DNA of 38,894 bases, taken from NCBI RefSeq assembly GCF_000764655.1, contig NZ_JRGL01000013.1:1-38894 (forward strand), in the 5' to 3' direction. The position numbers were made by a program, and so were the translations under genes. This DNA comes from Aeromonas aquatica. GTDB lineage: Bacteria; Pseudomonadota; Gammaproteobacteria; Enterobacterales; Aeromonadaceae. Each line of letters begins with the position of its first letter. Within the stretch, counting starts at the first letter, position 1. Of the stretch, positions 27,201 to 34,450 are shown piece by piece. Below the pieces are notes generated by a model. That model was not told the origin of the DNA and ran no database searches. It was given only the letters and a program-made list of their open reading frames with translations.

Positions 27201-27951
27201 CTGCGGCGGCCTGATCCATCTTGCCACCCTGGAAATACAGCAAGCCGTCAGACGCGGAGATCCTGGCGCCATACCCATCTACAGAATGCACCTGCAATTG
27301 ACCAGAAACCGTCAAAGGGGCCTCAACCTTGCCGCCCTTCTTGCGATCCAGGGCGCCAATGTCATCCGGCGTCAGGGTTATGTCCTTGTCTAGCGCCTTG
27401 TTGTTCACCTTGCGGACGAGGGGGACCCCCTTGAGCTCGGCCAGGGTGATCGTAATGTCCTGGCGAAGTTCCTTGCCGTTCACCTTGCGCTCGATGGGAA
27501 CGAAAGCCCCCAGGGCCAGATCTGCCCCCGTGCTCTCCACGGTCACGGAATCGGCCGGGATGTTGCCCATAACCAGATCCATGGCCACAAGAAGGGTTGT
27601 CCCTGCCGTATGGTTCAGCAATGGGGTTTTCTGGTGGTAGACGGCAAACAGGGTCGCATCTTCCAGGTAGAAGCCGATCCCGTAAATGTCCGCGCTGGGG
27701 CGGGTGTCATCGATCAGGCCGGATATGTTGATCTGGTGTGCGCTTACCTTCTTGCCGTCTGCAACCTCCATCCGGTACAGCTCACCCGGCAGGGTGGTTT
27801 GTGCGCTGGTTGTGGTGCCTGCGATGTTGGATATACCGATATGCGTAACCTTGGCGGGCTTGCCGAGGGTCGCAGCATCAAGGGCCTTTTCCAGGCCCTT
27901 ATCTGTCACCACAGGGCGCAGGGCCTGGGCTTCAACAACGTTATCGCTCAA
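24256..27951 (-). CDS. H: Tail fibre protein with repeated knob-like modules
   Basis: The 1231-residue protein starts at TTG 27951 after GAGGAA. The N-terminal about 150 residues match the baseplate-attachment domain of P2/DUF3751 fibres (HIGISNIAGTTTSAQTTLPG). The shaft contains about eight repeats of a KPTPADIGA-type motif, alternating with pyocin-knob-like modules (WNSWTKSYDTGNKPTLAELG). The tip ends DARITLWLRVS. It would bind the host receptor. The internal repeats provide material for recombination, but no invertible second copy is visible. Confidence 0.92.
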   Translation of the reverse strand: MSDNVVEAQALRPVVTDKGLEKALDAATLGKPAKVTHIGISNIAGTTTSAQTTLPGELYRMEVADGKKVSAHQINISGLIDDTRPSADIYGIGFYLEDATLFAVYHQKTPLLNHTAGTTLLVAMDLVMGNIPADSVTVESTGADLALGAFVPIERKVNGKELRQDITITLAELKGVPLVRKVNNKALDKDITLTPDDIGALDRKKGGKVEAPLTVSGQLQVHSVDGYGARISASDGLLYFQGGKMDQAAADQKMVLGGWTGKPLSFLRFQMAEGANPVVRVGASDYGLLHDGNNPYKGCGLGEQQAFTVTDLNSDPLTWNGGKMGYFRAISTTTSKPDDQAGTGLLFRYQTGESSIVNLIFIAHSGIMYRRRWSGSTWNSWTKSYDTGNKPTLAELGAAPAGFGLGGMGVRAPSDNLDLITASGFYAAYGETINGPYDKGPSGSQVMHTQWGGDSGASQMFFSYTQDRIFWRRKYVGVWGQWSEIYHTNHKPTPADIGAFPSIGGEVTGDVKARRFEAAQASSPFLTGKDPVHLQRAAISAESGLAMLWKKNDDIAGKSNEFIGIDHSSNLLFRQDAGTGDKKYRDLKVFHAGFPPSPNEVGSLAGSSKVSALRAGKGWQGLARVKIPQDASTIKFTITGGAGFNVGSWDQCDVTEVICRSGNNNPKGINVVAYQRGGFSPAVTNVAWKNETGDEYTIWVETSAYANMGVLVEAVTAGATLVGWSTGAPGATKPAGVTDGLVIKAYNTKFLPTPADVGALPTGSYKPRSDSLGNAERTIATVGTGDMDTRPAGDYGLFNGSTVANSPFKAYFYCETKSIYSNQALLQTAYPYDDAGGVYHRNYSQNTKAWTPWRLVYTSKNKPTPADIEAAVSRVVGSVDVSTLTEAGFYNVSAPSPSWPYPTAGGGLLVMNHGSFVTQIASSGGTGQLKVRQKTGTVWKPWVDIYTADFKPTPADIGAYTRAEVDSRLVSKAIGHAKPLGTEDLDTLQTPGVYAQSANANASAARHYPENVAGSLVVYQAAGVIQEYRSYNSSRIWTRAKYADGAWTAWAREYNSLNRPTAADVGLGSVVNKGWNYGPVGDTYAVRDAAGDLQVRLLRATYQDQADFSGAIAFRINSSTDNYTRYCNNPAAVRAWLGAAPATHTHTAAQGNADIVAGGWGQVGTYALASNISGVTKNIGQTVAGSTLVPASAGDRHQDGATLPGTWKCLGLSWGSGGNFDARITLWLRVS

Positions 27952-27961
27952 ATGCTTTTCC

Positions 27962-28531
27962 TCATGTCTCGAACTTAAGAACCGTGACGGCGGTCATTCT
28001 CAGGGCGGCATAAACGCCAAACTCAGCCCTCAGCATCCCTTGCACACTCAGCAGGAAGGGGCGGGAGTACGGGCGGGCGGCATCAACGGCCTCCCGGATA
28101 TGCCTAGTGATCGCCGAATCTACACCCTTTGTGTAATCAACAGACACAAAAGCAGTGACCAGGAACATACCAGGCTCCAGATCTTCGCCACCGGGCTCAA
28201 ACCATTCCCGCAGGTCACACTTTACGTCTAACGACTCCAAGGCCTGCTCTACAGATGCCCTGGTGCCCTTTCCTCTGTGCAAGTCCAGCGCGCCCGCAAT
28301 GACTTGGCGCTTCACCTTCTCAGACCATGAGTGGTCCCAGGTGTCCGTATTCATGGCCCACGCCAGATAGGGCAAGGCAACCTCTGGACAGCGCCAGGGA
28401 TCCCACAGGGTAGATATGGGGATCTCCACGCTCTCGATGTGGGAAAGGGCCTTATCTAACTCCCATTCCAGCACGGAGCTTGAACGGGGCAGCAGGGGGG
28501 GCATTACCCAATTGGGGTCATTACTCGCCAT
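27962..28531 (-). CDS. I: Tail protein I (baseplate)
   Basis: The 189-residue protein matches P2 gpI (LLPRSSSVLEWELDKALSHI, DPWRCPEVALPYLAWAMNTD, RQVIAGALDLHRGKGT). The start ATG 28531 overlaps the J stop. It connects the fibre to the baseplate wedge. An operator-like palindrome (28120-28136) lies in its coding sequence. Confidence 0.93.
   Translation of the reverse strand: MASNDPNWVMPPLLPRSSSVLEWELDKALSHIESVEIPISTLWDPWRCPEVALPYLAWAMNTDTWDHSWSEKVKRQVIAGALDLHRGKGTRASVEQALESLDVKCDLREWFEPGGEDLEPGMFLVTAFVSVDYTKGVDSAITRHIREAVDAARPYSRPFLLSVQGMLRAEFGVYAALRMTAVTVLKFET
28120..28136. promoter_or_regulatory. Operator-like palindrome inside gene I
   Basis: CTACACCCTTTGTGTAA matches the family with one changed base. 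It is 170 bp upstream of the fibre start. It may be chance, or a roadblock site in the late operon. Confidence 0.35.
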
Positions 28532-29366
28532 CTGTCCAGCCCCCAAACTCAAGCGCGATACCTGTGCAATATGGGGCCTCAGTGGGGGCGCAAACCACGT
28601 CTGACCATTCTATCAGATTCACTTCCTCAACCCCCGCAACCATCAACACGGCGTGTAATGCGGAGGCGGTAATTTTCCCTTTAAACTTGTGCATCATGGC
28701 CACATAAGCGGTGGCGTTTTCCTGGGCTCGCTTCATCACCGAGTCAGGATCGGGGTTTCTCCCCTGGAGCAAAACAGCTTTCACGCTGTACTCGATAACC
28801 ACCGCCGACTCCACCTTAACCTTGTCAGTTAAGGGGCGCCGGTTCCAAAGGTACGCCTCGACAATATCGCACTGTGCCCTTGTGACCGTCCCGTTACCGG
28901 CATAACCCAGCATATACATGGTTATGCACACCGGGGCGGGGGAGGTGCATAACGCTTGTTTCATGTTCGGATGCGCGCTCTTGGCGTGGAACTCATAGGC
29001 GGGCTTTGGGCCGGCAACAGATAAGCCGCTGGGGGACTCGTGCAGGCGCTGGCGATAAGCCTCGTCACCCTCCCCCTCCAGGCGAGAAACAGGATTCCCG
29101 TCGCTCATACGGTAGTAAGTGACACCGATGTGATCTAGGTCGGTCCCGTGGGCGGTGGCCAGCATGACGGCCCTCACCTGATCATCTGCATCCTGGCGTA
29201 ACATCTGCTCCCGGTACGCGCCGGCAAGCATGGTCCGAAACGCCGGATCCGATGGCGTCATCTGGTCCAGGCTGCCCACCTTGGCCATCTCCTCCTGGAT
29301 CGCGCCATAGGTCATCTGTTTTACTGCACTCAGCGGCGGCAGCAGCCGCAAATCTACCTTAGCCAA
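28521..29366 (-). CDS. J: Baseplate wedge protein J
   Basis: The 281-residue protein matches baseplate J-like proteins (AKVDLRLLPPLSAVKQM, AHGTDLDHIGVTYYRM, GEGDEAYRQRLHESPSGLSV, GTVTRAQCDIVEAYLWNRRP). The likely start is TTG 29366, overlapping W. Together with W and I it builds the baseplate wedge. A further operator-like site (28642-28658) lies within it. Confidence 0.93.
   Translation of the reverse strand: MAKVDLRLLPPLSAVKQMTYGAIQEEMAKVGSLDQMTPSDPAFRTMLAGAYREQMLRQDADDQVRAVMLATAHGTDLDHIGVTYYRMSDGNPVSRLEGEGDEAYRQRLHESPSGLSVAGPKPAYEFHAKSAHPNMKQALCTSPAPVCITMYMLGYAGNGTVTRAQCDIVEAYLWNRRPLTDKVKVESAVVIEYSVKAVLLQGRNPDPDSVMKRAQENATAYVAMMHKFKGKITASALHAVLMVAGVEEVNLIEWSDVVCAPTEAPYCTGIALEFGGWTDGE
28642..28658. 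promoter_or_regulatory. Operator-like site inside gene J
   Basis: ATCAACACGGCGTGTAA, the same form as upstream of repA (16750-16766). Its position in a coding sequence makes its role uncertain. Confidence 0.3.
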
Positions 29367-29715
29367 TCCTAACCCCCTCAATAGTTGTCGGCTCGCCCGA
29401 TGGAACCCAGGTTCCCACCACCTGGAGCTCCAGCCAGTTGGGGCCAGCGGAGGTTATGCCCACCTGATCAAGCCTGAAATCGGGTAAGCCGTTCTCTGGT
29501 TCGGCCACAGCAGCGGCCACCCGCACAAACACATCCATCGGAAATCCTGGGGTCATGTTCCTATCCAGGATTGAGAGGAGATCGGCCCCATATAGACGGC
29601 GACCAACGAGCGTCCCAGTTTGGAAGCTCAGGCAATCCGTGAGCCGCTGGCGTAGCGACTCCATCCCGTTTAACTCCTTTCCAGTATCCCGACACATCAC
29701 GGCAATGGTCGTCAT
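29359..29715 (-). CDS. W: Baseplate protein W (gp25 family)
   Basis: The 118-residue protein matches the gpW/gp25 family (LRQRLTDCLSFQTGTLVGRR, LYGADLLSILDRN). It is part of the baseplate wedge core. The initiation region (GAGGAAATAACGAAATG) is shared with the gene at 5151-5534. Confidence 0.92.
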   Translation of the reverse strand: MTTIAVMCRDTGKELNGMESLRQRLTDCLSFQTGTLVGRRLYGADLLSILDRNMTPGFPMDVFVRVAAAVAEPENGLPDFRLDQVGITSAGPNWLELQVVGTWVPSGEPTTIEGVRIG

Positions 29716-29735
29716 TTCGTTATTTCCTCATTTCG

Positions 29736-30437
29736 TTATTTTGCGGCAAACACCTTGCTCGAACAGTCGCCGTGTGGCTTGCCGGTATAGGCGCAGATGT
29801 GCGCGCCCGTCACAACCCCGGAGCCACCCCCGCAAAGGGATACCTTGCCGCCATCGCTGCCGATAGTACCACCGCCCCCGCCGTCCATCGTGACACCCGC
29901 ACCCTTAAGGATTACGGCCTTGGCTGCCACAATTTCACAGGTGGCGGCGGATTCAATTTTGGCGGGGCCCTTGGCCTTCACGCTCACCGATGCCCCGGAT
30001 TCAACCTTGGCGGCGCCGGTCGCCTTGATATTCACGCTCCCCGTTATGTCTGCATCCACATCGCCGGCAACGACAACGGATAACTTGTGCGTGGCCATGT
30101 TGTAAGTGATCACCGTCCCATCTGGCCATTGCATCACGGTTGAATCTGGATCACTGGCAGGGGCCGGCATGGCGTTATGATAGGACCCGATAAACGCCTC
30201 GCCCTGGTTCACGTCGCCATTGCTGATCACCGTCACCCCCTCGCCCACCTGGGGAGGCGACCAGATAGTTACCTGACCAGAACGGGACGGCTTCCACTCG
30301 ATCCAGTCGCTCACCGAATCCGGGCCATAGCGCACCCTCACGCGGTAGTTATGGTGATCCACCTGCTCAACTGTGCCCCTGACCACCATTTGCTCCAAAG
30401 CCCGCTCCAGGCGCTCCAGGCGCTCCATTACGCTCAC
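29736..30437 (-). CDS. V: Baseplate spike protein V
   Basis: The 233-residue protein matches P2 gpV: an OB-fold region (NYRVRVRYGPDSVSDWIEW, QVGEGVTVISNGDVNQGEA) followed by repeated beta-helix strands (VNIKATGAAKVESGASVSVK) and a C-terminal tip with GGGSGVVTGAHICAYTGKPH. It pierces the outer membrane. The start GTG 30437 overlaps the upstream stop as GTGA. Confidence 0.94.
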   Translation of the reverse strand: MSVMERLERLERALEQMVVRGTVEQVDHHNYRVRVRYGPDSVSDWIEWKPSRSGQVTIWSPPQVGEGVTVISNGDVNQGEAFIGSYHNAMPAPASDPDSTVMQWPDGTVITYNMATHKLSVVVAGDVDADITGSVNIKATGAAKVESGASVSVKAKGPAKIESAATCEIVAAKAVILKGAGVTMDGGGGGTIGSDGGKVSLCGGGSGVVTGAHICAYTGKPHGDCSSKVFAAK

Positions 30438-30943
30438 TTAGGGAAATCCTCCAGGCGGTGTGGGTGGTCGTGGCAGCCCTTCAGCCAAAACCCATCCCCA
30501 AGCTCATCATCGGGGGCCCACTCCTCGCCCAGGTAAACGGTCTGATCCCAAGTGACCACCCAGCAGGCGAGGCCGTGGGCATCCTCTTTGAAGATCCCAG
30601 GCATGGCGGCGATACGGGAGGGCAGGGCTACGGCATCAGACAGGGACCACCGTTGCCCGTGAACCTTGCCGGCCACGGCGGCGGCCATGTTCTTAATCTG
30701 GGCCTCGTGATTCTTGGTTCGGGTGGAAAGTACGCAATAGGCCGCAAACGCGCACTCGTGCGCATTCCGGCCACCGCTTAGACGCTTGCCCGGCTCGAAG
30801 CTCTCCAGGTCGATAAATACAGCCGGCGTTTGCATGGAGTCGGCCAGTTCATCCGGCATCACATCGACGGTCTTTAGGCGGGGAATTGCCTTCTTGAGTG
30901 TGTCGGCCATCAGCCGGTTTAGCTCGGTAAAATCGGTGATCAT
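30434..30943 (-). CDS. Tail terminator/completion-like protein (gp37/U-type)
   Basis: The 169-residue protein occupies the position of the tail terminator, between the Z-like connector and spike V. Its pattern (LNRLMADTLKKAIPRLKTVD, AVFIDLESFEPG, WVVTWDQTVYLGEE) resembles the Mu gp37-like tail completion family. It would cap the tail tube where it meets the head. Overlaps of 4 nt on both sides support the frame. The family assignment is moderate. Confidence 0.7.
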   Translation of the reverse strand: MITDFTELNRLMADTLKKAIPRLKTVDVMPDELADSMQTPAVFIDLESFEPGKRLSGGRNAHECAFAAYCVLSTRTKNHEAQIKNMAAAVAGKVHGQRWSLSDAVALPSRIAAMPGIFKEDAHGLACWVVTWDQTVYLGEEWAPDDELGDGFWLKGCHDHPHRLEDFPK

Positions 30944-31539
30944 GTCATCCCTTTGATGTGCTTCAGCTCATGCTCAAAACGAGCCTCAAAAGTGCGGGTG
31001 GCGATCTTCTGGTAACGCCTGAAAATGGGGGTTGTGATAGTGGCCAAGTCGTGGGAAATGCGAATAACAGGAAAGCGGCCATCAATATTAACGCCGGAGC
31101 CGGGGCCATCCAGGCCGGGGAGCTTAAGGCCAAGCTCTCGGGCCCGCTTCTTGCGGATCCAGCCTTTGCGGCCATGGTGGAAAACGTCTTGGTAAAAACC
31201 ACCTTTGACCATGCCGCCCTTGTGGCTTAGGCCCGCCTCGGTCTGCTTCACGTTGGGGTCTGCCACATCGACCGGCATCCTGTTAATCCCGACAAACAGA
31301 ATCCAAACCGGGTCCTCGCCCTTGTATGACTTCAGAGTTATTCGGTTCGTGAGCATCTTGACCGGGATCCCGTGAGCTTTGGCCACCTCCTTAGCAACCC
31401 CGGATCTAACACTCCTCATGGTCCGCTCGGCGGCACGATTGGCCGCCTTTGTCACTTCCGACCCGGTAGCCTCCAGGGTAGCGATCAGCCCCTGGAGCGC
31501 GGCCCGGTCAAACAGCAGCTCGAAATTACCGCCAGCCAT
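30940..31539 (-). CDS. Minor tail protein Z-like
   Basis: The 199-residue protein resembles lambda gpZ (GSEVTKAANRAAERTMRSVR, GIPVKMLTNRITLKSYKG, RTFEARFEHELKH), which acts in tail connection. It overlaps its neighbours. The N-terminus is helical and basic. Confidence 0.8.
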   Translation of the reverse strand: MAGGNFELLFDRAALQGLIATLEATGSEVTKAANRAAERTMRSVRSGVAKEVAKAHGIPVKMLTNRITLKSYKGEDPVWILFVGINRMPVDVADPNVKQTEAGLSHKGGMVKGGFYQDVFHHGRKGWIRKKRARELGLKLPGLDGPGSGVNIDGRFPVIRISHDLATITTPIFRRYQKIATRTFEARFEHELKHIKGMT

Positions 31540-31891
31540 CGGGATCCCCCTCCTCCAGTTCTTGGGAGGTGGCCAGGAAAATCAGGGTTGACCCCTCGCC
31601 GTCCGCCTCCCAATCTGCTGGGAAGTAGCGGCCCCCGTTCACCACAATCACCCACTCGTTTGTTATGTCGTGGACCTCCTCGGTTAAGGCCCGCAACCTC
31701 TTGGCCGTAGAACGAAAAGAGGGGCCGCCCGAGCCCTTCCCAGACTGACGGACATAGCCCACAGACTCAGGATTGACAAAGACGGCCCCTAGTTTTCGCT
31801 CCTCCCCCATTTCAGTAATGGCAAGCACCGACTGGTGCCGGCCTACCCGCCGAATGGTTCGGCGGGTGGCCTTGAGGAACGGATCGACCAT
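31526..31891 (-). CDS. Head-tail joining protein (FII-like candidate)
   Basis: The 121-residue protein lies directly after the capsid gene where lambda has FII. The basic N-terminus (FLKATRRTIRRVGRHQSV) and beta-rich C-terminus (NEWVIVVNGGRYFPADWEAD) fit a small connector. The start overlaps the capsid stop as TAATG. Family match is by position and shape only. Confidence 0.65.
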   Translation of the reverse strand: MVDPFLKATRRTIRRVGRHQSVLAITEMGEERKLGAVFVNPESVGYVRQSGKGSGGPSFRSTAKRLRALTEEVHDITNEWVIVVNGGRYFPADWEADGEGSTLIFLATSQELEEGDPDGWR

Positions 31892-32937
31892 TACTTGCTG
31901 GCTTTAGACTCGGAGGCCACCATCCCTTTGATCGACAACTGACGCACAGCCAGGGGGCTGGTGCAGATGTTGATCGGGTTGGACTGGCTTTCAGTGTCGA
32001 GGCCCTTGTTGAACTTCTTGGGCTCGACCCGGGCGTAATACGGGAGGCCGACAGTGTTAACGGTCTCGTTGTAGTTCGCCGGGGCAAAGCGGGTCAGGAA
32101 CAAGCCGCGATTATCCTCTGGGAACACCAGGGCGGTGCCCTCGGAAACATAGCGAGTGCCATCTGGCATTTTCTCGTTGTGCTCCTCCCACAAGATGCCG
32201 TCCCAGTCGATGCCGCCGCGCACATCCTCGCGCAAGGCTTTGCCATCTTGGAAACGCTCGTAAGCCTTAACAAAGCTCGGATCTTCCATCAGCTTGTCCA
32301 TGAACTCGGGAGAGGCAAAGCCACGATAACGGCGAGCGGGCACACCGTCCTGGTTCTCCTTGGATTTGCGCAGCACCTCGGCGATCTGGTTACGGACCCC
32401 CTTGGGAGCGGAGAAATCGATCTCATGCTGGGCGTCCGCCTCGTTCAGGCCAAACTCCTTGAAGAAGTCAACCAGGGTGCGGCCAGACTTGCCGATCACC
32501 TTGCCCTTGAGGGCACCAAAGCGCAGGCTCTCGATAGTAATATCCAGGGACAAGCGCTTATCGGTAAAGTGCTCGTCGATCACCTCCTGGAAACGCTCGC
32601 CGCCGTCGTCGTTGGCGTACTCCTGGCCGAACGCTCGGACGCCCTGCAGATCATCAGCCACGATCTCACCAACGAGCGGCAGGTGAACGGCGCGCACGGT
32701 AATTACATCGCGGTCGCCGCGCTCGGCCTTGTCGCCCTCCTCGCCCCGCTCTTTGTCGGTCACGATCTGGAGCTTGCCCGCCTTGTGCTCAACGTCCACA
32801 TGGGTAGTGGTGACGCCTTTCTCTGAAAACACACCCAGCTCAGCCAGCCGACACTTGGGGACCTTGGTTTTGTTGATCGATGCGGTCAGGTTTTTGATAC
32901 CGAATTTTTCAGACTCCATTGCGGCCTGTACGCTCAT
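31891..32937 (-). CDS. Major capsid protein (lambda gpE family)
   Basis: The 348-residue protein matches lambda gpE: TKVPKCRLAELGVFSEKGVT at the N-terminus, RGFASPEFMDKLMEDPSFVK in the middle, and GLPYYARVEPKKFNKGLDTE and ESQSNPINICTSPLAVRQL near the C-terminus. It forms the icosahedral shell with the HK97 fold. The start has AGGAG upstream. A small hairpin lies in the leader. No separate decoration gene (lambda gpD) is present between protease and capsid. Confidence 0.95.
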   Translation of the reverse strand: MSVQAAMESEKFGIKNLTASINKTKVPKCRLAELGVFSEKGVTTTHVDVEHKAGKLQIVTDKERGEEGDKAERGDRDVITVRAVHLPLVGEIVADDLQGVRAFGQEYANDDGGERFQEVIDEHFTDKRLSLDITIESLRFGALKGKVIGKSGRTLVDFFKEFGLNEADAQHEIDFSAPKGVRNQIAEVLRKSKENQDGVPARRYRGFASPEFMDKLMEDPSFVKAYERFQDGKALREDVRGGIDWDGILWEEHNEKMPDGTRYVSEGTALVFPEDNRGLFLTRFAPANYNETVNTVGLPYYARVEPKKFNKGLDTESQSNPINICTSPLAVRQLSIKGMVASESKASK

Positions 32938-32955
32938 TTGTCACTCCTGGAAATG

Positions 32956-32972
32956 GCCCCGCCGAACGGGGC
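32956..32972 (-). terminator. Hairpin in capsid leader
   Basis: GCCCCG and CGGGGC pair across a 5-nt loop 19 nt upstream of the capsid start, without a U-tract. More likely an mRNA stability or processing element than a terminator. Confidence 0.3.
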
Positions 32973-32989
32973 AGGGCCTGGGTTACTGG

Positions 32990-34450
32990 TTATCGGTTGG
33001 CGTAGATAGTGGACGGGTCCAGGTGGTCGCAGTTGGCCGAATTTTTGCTCTGCTGCTCGCTGTTGATATGAGCCTCACCGGACGCCTGGGCCTGGGCCTC
33101 CTGGATTGCCACGGCAACCAGATCGGCGGGCTTGTCAGCAACAGCCATCAAGGCACCGATGGCGCCATCCATCCCAACGGCGGCGAGTTTAACACGGAGC
33201 GTGGAAGCGAACGCGATAGCTGATTCGGCGGCGGCAAGGGTTTTCCCTTCCTTCAGCAGGTCCGCCGCAAGGGCCGGGATCCCAGCGGCGGCGGCCTTTT
33301 GGACAATATCGGCGGCGTGCGCAATGGCCATTGCCGGCACCGGGGGCGCCATGGATGCCTTGATCGCGTCCATCACATCCGGGCGAGCCTCAGTGATAAA
33401 GGACACCACATCAGCGGTGGCCATGGTCGCCTGATCCGGCAGGGCCGCGCCGATCTCCACATTCTCGGCCACCAGGGCGGCGACCACCTCGGGAGCGACT
33501 TCAGCCAGGGACGCCACGGCATCAGAAACGGTCATGCCGGCAGACAGGGAAATGGCTTGTTCAATGGTGGCAGCGCTGGCGGCTGGGGTGTTACTCATTG
33601 CTTTATTTCGTCCTTTCTTTAAATCGTTAATCACAGACTCCAGGGAGCCAAGTTTGTCTGCCATGCCCGCCTTTACTGCATGCTCACCCATCAAAACCCA
33701 GCCCTGGCCAAAGTCATTTACAACCGCGTCACGGGTCACGCCTCGATAGGCGGCAACCCTGGTCACGAACACCTCGGCGAGTTGATCAAGGCTTTCCTGG
33801 TAGGCCTCCCGGCCCTCCTTGCCCTTGGGGTCCATTCGCTTCAGCGGGGACTGGCTGGACACCATTTCAATCGTCTCGAATGGCTCATCTTTGGATGCCT
33901 TGCGGATCCGCATTGTCTGAACCGTCCCGATTGACCCAGCCGTGGCCGTGGCATCGATCACCACCTCCTCGCAGGCTGACAGGACCCAGTAACCAGCCGA
34001 GGCGGCCATTCCGCCCGTATAGCCAACAATTTTCTTTTTGCCCCTTGCGGAGTAAATCAGCTCGGCCAGCTCGTGGATCCCGTTGGCCTCGCCGCCCGGA
34101 CTATCTACAACCAAGACGATTCCACGAATGGTGTAATCATCGAGCGCGGCTTGAATCTGACAAGCCAGTGTCTGGGTCGATGTTCCCCCGCAAATGGCCT
34201 CGAACATCCCGGCGTATCGAGAGATAACCCCAATGGCGGAAATGACGGCCACACCGTCCCGCACCTCATACCCCGCTTGGGCCTTCTGCCCTGGGCGAGT
34301 CGCCAGGGCTGAAGGCGCAGGAAAGCCAAGAGCTGACATGTCCAGGTTATCCAGGTCACGGGCTGAAATCTCCCCCATGGCCTGAAGGTGGGCGCCGTCG
34401 AGGGCCCAGGCTTTGGTTGTCAGGTATCGCAGGGCGAGCCCTTGTTTCAT
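32990..34450 (-). CDS. Head maturation protease with C-terminal scaffold (S49 family)
   Basis: The 486-residue protein is a lambda gpC-type fusion. The N-terminal about 280 residues form an S49/SppA-like protease (VLVVDSPGGEANGIHELAEL, GGMAASAGYWVLSACEEVVI with the catalytic Ser, GSIGTVQTMRIRKAS). The C-terminal about 200 residues are alanine-rich and helical, as expected for scaffold. An internal ATG (MSNTPAASAA) after AAAGGA at about 33600 could start a free scaffold, as for lambda Nu3. An operator-like site (34120-34136) lies within. Confidence 0.92.
   Translation of the reverse strand: MKQGLALRYLTTKAWALDGAHLQAMGEISARDLDNLDMSALGFPAPSALATRPGQKAQAGYEVRDGVAVISAIGVISRYAGMFEAICGGTSTQTLACQIQAALDDYTIRGIVLVVDSPGGEANGIHELAELIYSARGKKKIVGYTGGMAASAGYWVLSACEEVVIDATATAGSIGTVQTMRIRKASKDEPFETIEMVSSQSPLKRMDPKGKEGREAYQESLDQLAEVFVTRVAAYRGVTRDAVVNDFGQGWVLMGEHAVKAGMADKLGSLESVINDLKKGRNKAMSNTPAASAATIEQAISLSAGMTVSDAVASLAEVAPEVVAALVAENVEIGAALPDQATMATADVVSFITEARPDVMDAIKASMAPPVPAMAIAHAADIVQKAAAAGIPALAADLLKEGKTLAAAESAIAFASTLRVKLAAVGMDGAIGALMAVADKPADLVAVAIQEAQAQASGEAHINSEQQSKNSANCDHLDPSTIYANR
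34120..34136. promoter_or_regulatory. Operator-like site inside protease gene
   Basis: TTCCACGAATGGTGTAA, one base off a full palindrome. It lies in coding sequence without a nearby promoter, so its role is uncertain. Confidence 0.3.
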
